Source of the DNA: a virus
DNA length: 24,411 bases
IMG/VR virus record: IMGVR_UViG_3300010368_000107
Span: 1-24,411 of that record
Direction: 5' to 3' (one strand)
Part shown: piece by piece, positions 5,825 through 13,672 of the stretch
Numbering within the stretch: position 1 is the stretch's first letter
How the letters are laid out: every line of letters starts with the position of its first letter
Notes under the pieces: model-generated
Databases searched by the model: none
Told to the model about the DNA's origin: nothing
The model's input: only the letters and a program-made list of their open reading frames with translations
Position numbers and translations under genes: made by a program

Positions 5825-7094
5825 AACGGCGGCGGCGTTTGCCCCGCTATTAGCACCAGCACGCTATAAAGGCGCATATGGCGGGCGCGGGTCGGGGAAG
5901 TCACAATTCTTTGCGGAGGAGGTGATCAAGTCTCATCTTGCGCAGCCGGGGCGGCGAACGGTCTGTATTCGTGAGGTGCAAAAGACCCTCAAGCAGTCTG
6001 CAAAACGATTGCTTGAGGATAAGATTGAGGAATATGACCTTTGGAAACAAGGGTTTCGCGCGACCAACGACTTTATTGAGACACCCGGCAACGGCACCAT
6101 AATCTTTCAGGGGATGCAGGACCACAGCGCGGAGAGCATCAAATCGCTGGAAGGTTTTTCTTGCGCTTGGATCGAGGAAGCCCAAACGCTTTCTGCTTTA
6201 TCGCTGCAACTTCTACGCCCGACAATCCGCGCGGAAAACTCCGAGCTATGGTTTAGCTGGAACCCCCGGCGGGCAGAAGACCCCGTTGACCAGCTATTGC
6301 GCGGGCCAACACCACCTGAGGGCGCGATAGTCGTCCAGGCCAACTGGAATGATAACCCTTGGTTTCCAGACGTGCTGGAGCAAGAGCGCCGAGGCGATCA
6401 ACAGAACGACCCGGAGCAATACGACCACGTCTGGGAAGGCGGTTACATCCGCGTTGTCAAAGGCGCGTATTTTGCCGAGGCGCTAGAGAGAGCCGCAACA
6501 GACGGGCGCATCACGACAATCCCCGCCGATCCGATTATGCGCAAGTACGCATATTGGGACATCGGCGGAACTAGCCGCACATCGGACGCAACGGCAATCT
6601 GGGTTGTGCAATTCGTTGGCGACCTTATCAACGTGTTGGATTATTATGAGGCGGTAGGGCAACCAATGGCCGAGCATATCGGCTGGCTGCACCGCCAAGG
6701 CTATTCTGAGGCGGTTATGATGTTGCCGCACGATGGACACAAACACGACATTGTAAACCGCGTTACGCCACGCAGCGCGCTAGAGTCAGCAGGGTTCAAA
6801 GCCGAGGTTATGCCTAACGCCGGATCAGGGGCAGCAATGCACAGGGTTGAGGCCGTGCGCCGGGTATTCCCGCGCGTTAGGTTCAACGCAGAAACAACCA
6901 AGCCGGGCCGTGAGGCTTTGGGCTGGTATCACGCAAAGATTGACCGCCACCGCAACGCCAACCTTGGACCGGATCACGATTGGTCCAGCCATGCGGCGGA
7001 TGCCTTCGGCGGTATGGCCGTCGACGTTCTGGAAAACCCTAAAACGGTTGTCTGGAAAGCGCCGCCACGCCGGAACATGCAAGGGATAGCCTGA
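5805..7094 (+). CDS. terL: Terminase large subunit (DNA packaging ATPase/nuclease)
   Basis: This 429-residue protein is the packaging motor. The ATPase domain has Walker A GGRGSGKS at residues 26-33 and Walker B CAWIEEAQ at about 120-127, followed by the coupling region LWFSWNPRR. The second half is an RNase H-like nuclease beginning YAYWDIGGTSRTSDATAIWV, with acidic residues there and in HAADAFGGMAVDVL near the end. The overall pattern is the PBSX/Terminase_3 type. The start is a TTG inside the previous gene (20-base overlap), chosen because the family begins with FAPLLAPARYKGAYGG. No ATG occurs before the Walker motif. Confidence 0.95.
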   Translation: MSILRTRTAAAFAPLLAPARYKGAYGGRGSGKSQFFAEEVIKSHLAQPGRRTVCIREVQKTLKQSAKRLLEDKIEEYDLWKQGFRATNDFIETPGNGTIIFQGMQDHSAESIKSLEGFSCAWIEEAQTLSALSLQLLRPTIRAENSELWFSWNPRRAEDPVDQLLRGPTPPEGAIVVQANWNDNPWFPDVLEQERRGDQQNDPEQYDHVWEGGYIRVVKGAYFAEALERAATDGRITTIPADPIMRKYAYWDIGGTSRTSDATAIWVVQFVGDLINVLDYYEAVGQPMAEHIGWLHRQGYSEAVMMLPHDGHKHDIVNRVTPRSALESAGFKAEVMPNAGSGAAMHRVEAVRRVFPRVRFNAETTKPGREALGWYHAKIDRHRNANLGPDHDWSSHAADAFGGMAVDVLENPKTVVWKAPPRRNMQGIA

Positions 7095-7696
7095 TGGGAT
7101 TAGCGACTTATTCAGAGTTGAAAAGCGCGGTTGCCAAATGGCTAGACCACGACGACCTGCCCGATATTGGCGACTTTATCACGCTGGCCGAGGCGCAGAT
7201 CAACCGCGACGTGCGACACCGCAAAAGCGTTACATCGGCGGAATTGGATATATCCACGCGCTTTGTGGACTTGCCCGCCGATCATCTGGCAACCATCCGA
7301 CTTGATTGCAACGGCAACAGGCTGACGCTTGCCAGCGTTGAGGAAATGGCATCACGCAGATACACGGGCATCGGCGCAGGCCAGCCGTGCCTCTATGCAC
7401 CGCTTGGAACGCAGATTGAACTCTGGCCGGACCCTGACGGGGCTTATACCGGAACGATGCAATACACCGCCACATTGCCCGCGCTGTCTGATGTAGCGCC
7501 GAGCAACTGGCTTTTGACCACCGCGCCCGATGTTTACCTTTACGGTACGTTGCTGCAATCCGCGCCCTTCTTGATGGAGGACGCACGAGGCACAACCTGG
7601 GCCGGGCTATATGCGGCTGCGGTCACAAACCTAAACAAGACTGACGAGATTGGCCGCTATGGCGGGGCGACAGTAATTAGACCGAGGGCGCGCTAA
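7094..7696 (+). CDS. Head-tail adaptor protein (SU10-type)
   Basis: This 200-residue protein fits the adaptor family of SU10-like podoviruses, which forms a ring under the portal and holds the nozzle. The N-terminal helices (ATYSELKSAVAKWLDHDDLP, then FITLAEAQINRDVRHRKS) and the middle strands with PADHLATIRL, IELWPDPDG and MQYTATLPALSD are typical. Near the end, the helix around LYGTLLQSAPFLMEDAR is also a family feature. It overlaps terL by one base and is followed by tail genes. Confidence 0.8.
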   Translation: MGLATYSELKSAVAKWLDHDDLPDIGDFITLAEAQINRDVRHRKSVTSAELDISTRFVDLPADHLATIRLDCNGNRLTLASVEEMASRRYTGIGAGQPCLYAPLGTQIELWPDPDGAYTGTMQYTATLPALSDVAPSNWLLTTAPDVYLYGTLLQSAPFLMEDARGTTWAGLYAAAVTNLNKTDEIGRYGGATVIRPRAR

Positions 7697-8268
7697 TGGC
7701 CGATACAACGACAGCAACCTATAGCTTTGTTAAGCCCGAATTGAACGGGTCGGACGAGACTTGGGACGAAAAGCTGAACGATAACTTTGACCTGATCGAT
7801 GCCGCTATCAAAGCCGCTACCGGCTGGGTTGAGAAAATCACAATCAGCGTTGCCGCGGCAAACGTTGACATCACATTACCGGCTGATGATTGCAACTATG
7901 TCATCATTGCGCGCGGCTTGACATGCAGCATCGGCGGCACGTCTACGGACACGCTGGCCCTGCGCACATCGGCGGACGGTGTGACCTATGACGATGCAGC
8001 CGCAACATATAGCACGGGCGGCGTTGACGGGACCAGCTACACACTAGGGCTAGTATCTACGACATATCCAACCACGCTGAAGCTTGAGGTTGCCGGGGCC
8101 AACAGCACCGCATTCACCACATTCAGCAGCGTAAACTATAACCGCTTTGGCGGCGGGTATCGCAAAGCAAATGCAACAACCCGCTATTTGCGCCTATTTT
8201 GCACGGCGGCGTCCAATATCACGGGCGGCGAAATCCTGATTTACAAGCAGACCGAGGCGGGCGCTTAA
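7696..8268 (+). CDS. Fibre-like virion protein
   Basis: This 190-residue protein starts with TYSFVKPELNGSDETWDEKL followed by NDNFDLIDAAI, a motif typical of the N-terminus of phage tail fibres, where it helps anchor the fibre. Residues of about 45-190 are rich in strands, threonine and glycine (ITISVAAANVDITLPADD, TRYLRLFCTAAS) and look like a beta-sandwich. It lies between adaptor and nozzle genes, so it may decorate the neck or form short fibres. The start overlaps the adaptor stop by one base. The exact place in the particle is unknown. Confidence 0.65.
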   Translation: MADTTTATYSFVKPELNGSDETWDEKLNDNFDLIDAAIKAATGWVEKITISVAAANVDITLPADDCNYVIIARGLTCSIGGTSTDTLALRTSADGVTYDDAAATYSTGGVDGTSYTLGLVSTTYPTTLKLEVAGANSTAFTTFSSVNYNRFGGGYRKANATTRYLRLFCTAASNITGGEILIYKQTEAGA

Positions 8269-8269
8269 G

Positions 8270-9745
8270 ATGCTGATGCCGATTGAACTGCCCCCAGGTC
8301 AATACCGCAACGGTACGGACCTGCAAAGCACCGGGCGGTGGCGCGATGCCAGCTTAGTGCGTTGGCATGAGGGGTCGTTACGCCCGGTCGGCGGCTGGGA
8401 AGCGTTCAAGGAGACGGAAACGGCGGGCGTTATCCGGTCCATCCACGCATGGCGGGCCAACAACGGGCACCGCTTTGTTGCGCTTGGTGGGCCAGCGTCT
8501 TTGCAGGTTTACAACCGCGAGCGGCAGTTGATTGACATCACACCGGCAGACCTTGCCGGAGGGCAGGCTATCGGGCGGCAGGCGGTCGGCTACGGGGTCG
8601 GCGCTTATGGCCGGGGCGCATATGGCAGCGATTACACAAACAGCAGCGTAGGGCTGGACGCAACGATTTGGAGCATAGACAACTGGGGTCAAGACCTGGT
8701 GGCATGTTCAGGCGCTGACGGGCGGATATTCTACTGGGCGCGGGATGAGACAGCAACGGCGCAGGTAGTAGCAGGCGCACCAACGGGCAACGCGGGGATC
8801 GTCGTTTCGGACAACCGCTTTCTGTTTGCGCTTGGGGCCAATGGCGACCCGCGCAACGTGGCGTGGTGCGACCGCGAGGACTACACGGTCTGGACCCCAA
8901 CGGCGACAAACGAAGCGGGCGACTACACGCTAAACACATCGGGCAACATCATCACGGCGGTCAGCGTTCAGGGCGAGGTGCTGATATTCACGGACAACGA
9001 TGCCCACGTTGCGCGTTATGTTGGGCCGCAGTTGGTTCACTCATTCGAGCGGGCAGGAACGTCTTGCGGCATCATCGGCAAAAACGCCGTTGAGGTTGTG
9101 GATGGAACGGCGTTCTGGATGGGGGTTGGCGGGTTCTTTGCATATCAAGGCGGCGTGGTGCAGCGTATTCAGTGCGATGTATCAGATTATGTATTTGGAG
9201 AGTTTGGGCCGTTCACAGGGTCACACGTCCACGCAATGCGCGTTTCGGAGTTTTCGGAAATCTGGTGGTTTTACACCAGCAACTTGGACACCGAAAACGA
9301 TAGATACGTTGTGTTCAACTACGACAAGGCCACATGGGCCACCGGGGCGTTATCGCGCACGGCTGGACTTGACCGGGGCGTGCATCCTTACCCGTTGGCG
9401 GTGGGGTCTGATTTGGTGCTGTATGAGCATGAAAAAGGCTTTGTGCCGTTTGGCTTCCCTGTCTATGCCGAGAGCGGGCCTTTTATGATCGGGACCGGCG
9501 ACAACACATTCACGGCAACCAAGCTATACCCGGACGAGCGCACGGCGGGCGAGGTCACGGCGACATTCAAGACGCGGCGCTACCCCAACGGGCCAGAGAG
9601 TACGCACGGGCCTTATATGCTGCATTCCCCGACCAGCGTGCGCTTCACAGGCAGACAAGGACGGATGCGCGTTGACGGGGTGTTTAGTAAGGACTTTCGC
9701 GTTGGCATCCCGCGCCTTGACGTGCAGCCGAGGGGCAAACGATGA
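8270..9745 (+). CDS. Nozzle-like tail protein (P22 gp10-like stabilisation protein)
   Basis: This 491-residue protein begins MLMPIELPPGQYRNGTDLQS followed by TGRWRDASLVRWHEGSLRPV, the standard opening of a phage beta-propeller protein found below the adaptor. Repeated strand motifs are visible (FVALGGPASLQVYNRE, LVACSGADGRIFYWARDE, FLFALGANGDPRNVAWCDRE), as expected for propeller blades. The family includes nozzle and packaged-DNA-stabilisation proteins that close the tail channel. A second start two codons downstream (8276) is possible. Confidence 0.7.
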   Translation: MLMPIELPPGQYRNGTDLQSTGRWRDASLVRWHEGSLRPVGGWEAFKETETAGVIRSIHAWRANNGHRFVALGGPASLQVYNRERQLIDITPADLAGGQAIGRQAVGYGVGAYGRGAYGSDYTNSSVGLDATIWSIDNWGQDLVACSGADGRIFYWARDETATAQVVAGAPTGNAGIVVSDNRFLFALGANGDPRNVAWCDREDYTVWTPTATNEAGDYTLNTSGNIITAVSVQGEVLIFTDNDAHVARYVGPQLVHSFERAGTSCGIIGKNAVEVVDGTAFWMGVGGFFAYQGGVVQRIQCDVSDYVFGEFGPFTGSHVHAMRVSEFSEIWWFYTSNLDTENDRYVVFNYDKATWATGALSRTAGLDRGVHPYPLAVGSDLVLYEHEKGFVPFGFPVYAESGPFMIGTGDNTFTATKLYPDERTAGEVTATFKTRRYPNGPESTHGPYMLHSPTSVRFTGRQGRMRVDGVFSKDFRVGIPRLDVQPRGKR

Positions 9746-9924
9746 AACTGCCAAGGGGTGACGCGGCACAGAATGAGCGCAACCGGCAAATCGAAAAGGC
9801 CGACGGCGAGAACATCAAGCGCGACCGTGAGAATTTTGTATCTGGTACGATCAGGTTGCAAAGCCCGGATGGTACTTGGTGGACGCTAACGGTGGACAAT
9901 GGCGGCAATGTTGCGGCTGTCTGA
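9742..9924 (+). CDS. Small hypothetical virion-region protein
   Basis: This 60-residue protein overlaps the nozzle-like gene by ATGA. It has a charged helical first half (AAQNERNRQIEKADGENIKR) and a small strand-rich second half (SPDGTWWTLTVDNGGNV). A helix plus a beta-strand tip is the shape of some short fibre or decoration proteins, but no family can be named. It overlaps the following gene by 26 bases. Confidence 0.55.
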   Translation: MKLPRGDAAQNERNRQIEKADGENIKRDRENFVSGTIRLQSPDGTWWTLTVDNGGNVAAV

Positions 9925-10255
9925 CCTGGTAGCCAAGGCCATTGCGCGTGACGGCGAATATACCGCCGAGGAATTGCTCGCAGAGTGCGCGGCGGGGCGG
10001 ATGCAGCTTTGGCCGGGTAAAGATGCCCTAGCCATAACGCAGATCAAGACGCGGGCAGGCCGCAAGGTTTTGCACGTTGGAATAATTGCCGGATGCGGCG
10101 AAGAACTAGAACAAATGGAACACGCGGTGGCAGCTTGGGGGAAAACCCAAGGTTGCGAGGCAATGACGCAGACAGGCCGGATTGGCTGGCGCAAGGTTCT
10201 GAAACATCGCGGCTGGCACGAAACAGCCGTGACAATGGAAAGAGCGATAACATGA
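9899..10255 (+). CDS. GNAT-like phage protein
   Basis: This 118-residue protein resembles the small GNAT-fold proteins often found among phage structural genes. It has ALAITQIKTRAGRKVLHVGI (strands 4-5), then GCGEELEQMEHAVAAWGKTQ (the helix before the next strand) and IGWRKVLKHRGWHETAVTME, the end of an acetyltransferase fold. The usual acetyl-CoA loop (R/Q-x-x-G-x-A/G) is not obvious, so catalysis is uncertain. Two ATG starts (9899 and 9908) are close together. The stop overlaps the next start by 4 bases. Confidence 0.6.
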   Translation: MAAMLRLSDLVAKAIARDGEYTAEELLAECAAGRMQLWPGKDALAITQIKTRAGRKVLHVGIIAGCGEELEQMEHAVAAWGKTQGCEAMTQTGRIGWRKVLKHRGWHETAVTMERAIT

Positions 10256-10869
10256 GCCTATTCGGTGAAAAGAAAAGCGAACAAACGATTCCCGCTTATA
10301 TTGAGGATGCGCAAAAGGCGGCGCTTTCCTTGGCGCAGAACCGCAACGCATTGGGCTATATCCCAAAGTATGGGCCGGAGATTGCCGCCTTCACGGGTCA
10401 GCAAATGGCCGCGATGAATGGCGCGAATCAAATGGCGGGCAGCTTGGGATTGCAAACCGCACCAATGAATATCCCCACGGCTAAAAACTACGGGAACGGC
10501 ATCACGGGGTATTCATCTCAAGACCTGTATCAAAGCAACATGGAAGAACTGAAGGCGGCAAACCCTGAATTATACGCCGCGATTGCCGCGCTTGTCGGCA
10601 AGGGGTCAGGGCAAACGGGCGGAATGCCGGGCGTTGACGCAAACGGCAACCCGATCCAGGGCGGAAACGTCCACGAAAACCCTTTTGGCGGGGGCACGCA
10701 GAGCAGCGGCAATCCGAGCAATAGCGGGGGCCTTAATAGCTCGCTAAATGGCGCTTTCGGCGGCGAATATGGCAGTATGCGTGACCGCTTCGACGGCGGC
10801 GGGCCGGGCAAATCAAGCGGGAGCCTCGGCGGGCGAATTGGCGGCGGTTTGGGGGGGTTGTTTGACTGA
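10252..10869 (+). CDS. Glycine-rich virion-region protein
   Basis: The ATG at 10252 overlaps the preceding stop as ATGA and begins MSLFGEKKSEQTIPAYIEDA; longer readings of this frame are only overlap with the previous gene. The product has 205 residues. The first 110 residues are helical and polar (AYIEDAQKAALSLAQNRNAL). The second half is a low-complexity glycine/serine/asparagine tail (GGGTQSSGNPSNSGG, GRIGGGLGGLFD). Proteins of this sort sit beside ejection proteins in related phages, so a role in the internal virion or neck is possible. No enzyme motif is seen. Confidence 0.6.
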   Translation: MSLFGEKKSEQTIPAYIEDAQKAALSLAQNRNALGYIPKYGPEIAAFTGQQMAAMNGANQMAGSLGLQTAPMNIPTAKNYGNGITGYSSQDLYQSNMEELKAANPELYAAIAALVGKGSGQTGGMPGVDANGNPIQGGNVHENPFGGGTQSSGNPSNSGGLNSSLNGAFGGEYGSMRDRFDGGGPGKSSGSLGGRIGGGLGGLFD

Positions 10870-11975
10870 TGATGATATATACACCTCAATTCAGCACACC
10901 GGGCGCGCAACTTAACGAACCGAGCGCGCAATTCAACACACAGACGGCGACCGGCGCTAACCCGTACACGTCTGGCAGAATGACGATGGGCGCGCAAATG
11001 GTTTCAGGCAGCCAGCAGATTGCCCTTCGCCAACCCGCGACTGACGTTGCAGGCATCTATCAAAACCAGCTAGGGCGCGCACCAGACGCGGCTGGATTGG
11101 CGTTCTATCAGGGCTTGCTTGATAACGGGACGATAGGTATTGACGAGATCCGCAGCAATATTATGGGGTCAGGCGAGGCGCTATCTTTCCAGCAATCGCA
11201 GCAAGCGCCACAATCGCAGCAAGCGCCACAAGGGCCGAATGTTTTTGACCAATCGGCGGCGGCGTTTCAATCTGCGATGCAGATGTTGACCAATCGCCCA
11301 ACGGCAGCCCCTGTAATCAAGGCGCAGAACGTTAGCGTGGGGCAGCTATCCAACGCCAACCTTGACCCGTATATGAACCCCTACACCTCGGCGGTGACGG
11401 ACCAAACCTTGCAGGGTCTTGACCGTGCGCGGCTTATGGCGATGAACGGAACGGACGCAGCGGCGGCGGGCGCATTCGGCGGATCACGACACGGCGTAAT
11501 GCAGGCGGAAACCAACCGAGGGTTTGCAGACACCAGCGCGCGGGCACTTTCGGGCTTGAATGTGGACAACTACACCAACGCGCAGGCGGCGGCGTTTCAA
11601 GACATTCAAAACCGGCTATCGGCCAACCAATCCAACGCCAGCAATTCGCTCAACGCTTCGGTTGGCAATGCGAACGCTCAACAGGCTTTCGACAGCGCAA
11701 ACATGAGCGCCGCCAATTCGCTCGCACAACTTTCTAACCTTGGGTTTGGGCAGGGTAACACGGCCCTGAATGCGCAGATGAACGCGGGCAACATGCAGCA
11801 AGGGCTAATGCAGCAGATCATTGACGCGGGCCAAGCGCAAAGCCAGGGCAATGTGAATTTTGCGGACGACGCGCTGTCGCGGTATATGGCAGCGATCCGC
11901 GGTATTACCACGCCGACCACGACCACGCAAACAGACACGCCCGGCCTGTTTGATATTTTGGCGCTGGCGCCTTGA
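10869..11975 (+). CDS. Virion protein with DUF4214-like domain
   Basis: This 368-residue protein has a short DUF4214-like unit at about residues 58-103: AGIYQNQLGRAPDAAGLAFY, then GLLDNGTIGIDEIRSNIMGS. That domain is best known from secreted bacterial proteins. A glutamine-rich tandem repeat follows at about 109-120. The rest (NLDPYMNPYTSAVTDQTLQG, FGGSRHGVMQAETNRGFADT, then long Asn/Ala/Gln-rich helices to about 330) is typical of internal or ejected podovirus proteins. The start overlaps the previous stop by one base, and the next gene overlaps by one. The exact function is not known. Confidence 0.65.
   Translation: MMIYTPQFSTPGAQLNEPSAQFNTQTATGANPYTSGRMTMGAQMVSGSQQIALRQPATDVAGIYQNQLGRAPDAAGLAFYQGLLDNGTIGIDEIRSNIMGSGEALSFQQSQQAPQSQQAPQGPNVFDQSAAAFQSAMQMLTNRPTAAPVIKAQNVSVGQLSNANLDPYMNPYTSAVTDQTLQGLDRARLMAMNGTDAAAAGAFGGSRHGVMQAETNRGFADTSARALSGLNVDNYTNAQAAAFQDIQNRLSANQSNASNSLNASVGNANAQQAFDSANMSAANSLAQLSNLGFGQGNTALNAQMNAGNMQQGLMQQIIDAGQAQSQGNVNFADDALSRYMAAIRGITTPTTTTQTDTPGLFDILALAP
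11193..11228 (+). repeat. 18-bp tandem repeat, two copies
   Basis: The unit CAATCGCAGCAAGCGCCA occurs twice in a row (11193-11210 and 11211-11228) and encodes QSQQAP twice in the linker of the DUF4214-like protein. The copies are identical, so this is likely a recent slippage event in a flexible linker. Confidence 0.9.
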
Positions 11976-13672
11976 TGGCAAATTACCTGCAATCCCTCAT
12001 CAATTCCGAAAGCGGCGGGAATTGGGCGGCAAAGAATAGCGAAATGGGCGCGGGCGGTAAGGCTGGCCACTTCGGGCGCGTTCAATTCGGGCAGGCGCGA
12101 TTGCAAGACGCTATGAACGCGGGCGCAATCCCGCAAGGGACTACACCACAGCAATTCATGGCATCACCTGATTTGCAGGTGGCGGCAGAAAAGTGGCATT
12201 TTGCGGACCTTGAGAGTAAGTTAGGGCCGCTTGTCGGCTCTGTTGTAAACGGCAAGCCGCTTGATATGGGCGCATTGGTTGCGATGGGCCACCTTGGCGG
12301 GGCCGGTGGCGCGCGGAAATTTGTTGCAACGGGCGGCAAATATAACCCGTCAGATTCATTCGGCACTAGCCTTTCCGATTATGCGTCTAAGCATGGCGAC
12401 CGAGGGCTTGCATCCGACACCATGCGCGCTATCGGCAAAGCCCCCACAAGCAGCAGCACAAGCACGATGAACGGAGCGGACCCAATGGCAGACACAGGCG
12501 GGCTTTTAGGCCAATTCAAGCGCACAGAGGAAAACGTTGGCGGGCTTTTGGGAATGTTGTTCAAAGGTATGTCGCCGGATCGGGCGGACAGTATTCGCGC
12601 GGCAATCGGCGGGATGCAGGGGATCGACAACGCGGGCATGGTTGACGCGGCGCGGGGGCGGATGCAGGGCCGCAGACAGACCGAGGCGGGCGACCTACAG
12701 TACCAGCGGGGGCTAGAGGCCGAGCAGCGCGGCTATGACCGTCAAGACGCGGTTACAGCGCAGCAGCAGGCGCAGGCCGATCAGCAGCGGGCGCAGGCAC
12801 GGGCATGGATTGCCGCCAATGCGCCGGAGCAGCTTGCAGCGTTTGACGCGGGCATGACAGACGCGGGCGGGGTTTATAAAGCGGCAACAGGCGCAGACGC
12901 GGACCCCAACGTGCAGAGCAGCGCAATGATGCCGGATCAAAGCGGAACGATCCTCACTATGCGGGACGGTTCCACAAAAGTCCAAACGATTGGCGGCGAG
13001 GTTCTCACCGGGAATGATGCGATAAAATACGTTCAGGAAGCACAGGCACGTTATACGGACGGGCAGCGCAGCATTTACGGCGCGCGAGAAACTGGAAAAA
13101 ATCAAGCCCAAATCGAAACAGGTGGCCAAGCGGCGGCGGCGATTGAGGCGGGCAAAGCATCGCCTGCATGGGCGAAGGCGTTCGGAGATACCGCAGCGCA
13201 GACTAGGGGCAGCATAAGCACAATCGACAGCGCGATTGCAGCTCTCGACACGGGGGCTAATTCCGGCATTATCTACAAGATGTTGCCCGCCGTTGATTTG
13301 GCGACCGCTACGCTAAGAAACGACATGAACCGCATGGGGCTTGATGTTATCGGCTCGGTAACATTCGGCGCGTTGAGTGCTGGCGAAATGGAACTGGCGA
13401 TGGAAACAGCCGCGCCGCGCAACCTAGAACCAGCAGAGTTGAAAATGTGGCTTGAGAGCAAGCGGGCGGTGCAGGCGAAAGCATACACTGCGGCAATGGA
13501 GGCGGCGCAACACTTTGCGGGGGGCGGCTCGCTTGCTGATTACTATGCGCAAATCCGTTACGACCCGACAGCGGTCGCAGCGCCACCGCCAGCACCATCG
13601 GCAGCGGCGGGCGTTACAGCGCCAGCCGACAATATCCCGACCTACAACCCAGCAACGGGGAAATTTGAATGA
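11975..13672 (+). CDS. Ejection protein with N-terminal lytic transglycosylase-like domain
   Basis: The product has 565 residues from ATG 11975, which overlaps the previous stop by one base; a TTG one codon earlier is less likely. Residues 1-150 form a lysozyme-like domain: LQSLINSESGGNWAAKN with the probable catalytic glutamate at residue 12, then GHFGRVQFGQARL and GALVAMGHLGGAGGARKFV. This domain would open peptidoglycan as DNA enters the cell. The rest is long and helical, with a glutamine/alanine-rich section at about 240-275 (QQQAQADQQRAQARAWIAAN) and a proline/alanine-rich end. This fits a virion protein injected with the genome. Confidence 0.75.
   Translation: MANYLQSLINSESGGNWAAKNSEMGAGGKAGHFGRVQFGQARLQDAMNAGAIPQGTTPQQFMASPDLQVAAEKWHFADLESKLGPLVGSVVNGKPLDMGALVAMGHLGGAGGARKFVATGGKYNPSDSFGTSLSDYASKHGDRGLASDTMRAIGKAPTSSSTSTMNGADPMADTGGLLGQFKRTEENVGGLLGMLFKGMSPDRADSIRAAIGGMQGIDNAGMVDAARGRMQGRRQTEAGDLQYQRGLEAEQRGYDRQDAVTAQQQAQADQQRAQARAWIAANAPEQLAAFDAGMTDAGGVYKAATGADADPNVQSSAMMPDQSGTILTMRDGSTKVQTIGGEVLTGNDAIKYVQEAQARYTDGQRSIYGARETGKNQAQIETGGQAAAAIEAGKASPAWAKAFGDTAAQTRGSISTIDSAIAALDTGANSGIIYKMLPAVDLATATLRNDMNRMGLDVIGSVTFGALSAGEMELAMETAAPRNLEPAELKMWLESKRAVQAKAYTAAMEAAQHFAGGGSLADYYAQIRYDPTAVAAPPPAPSAAAGVTAPADNIPTYNPATGKFE

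Noticed and set aside
10093-10251. Upstream extension of the glycine-rich protein to 10093
   Set aside because: It would overlap the GNAT-like gene by more than 150 bases. The ATG at 10252 with ATGA overlap and a natural MSLFGEKK start is better.
11561-11569. DnaA-box-like TGTGGACAA
   Set aside because: A single site with one mismatch inside a structural gene. I noticed no cluster of DnaA boxes by eye, so no origin is called.
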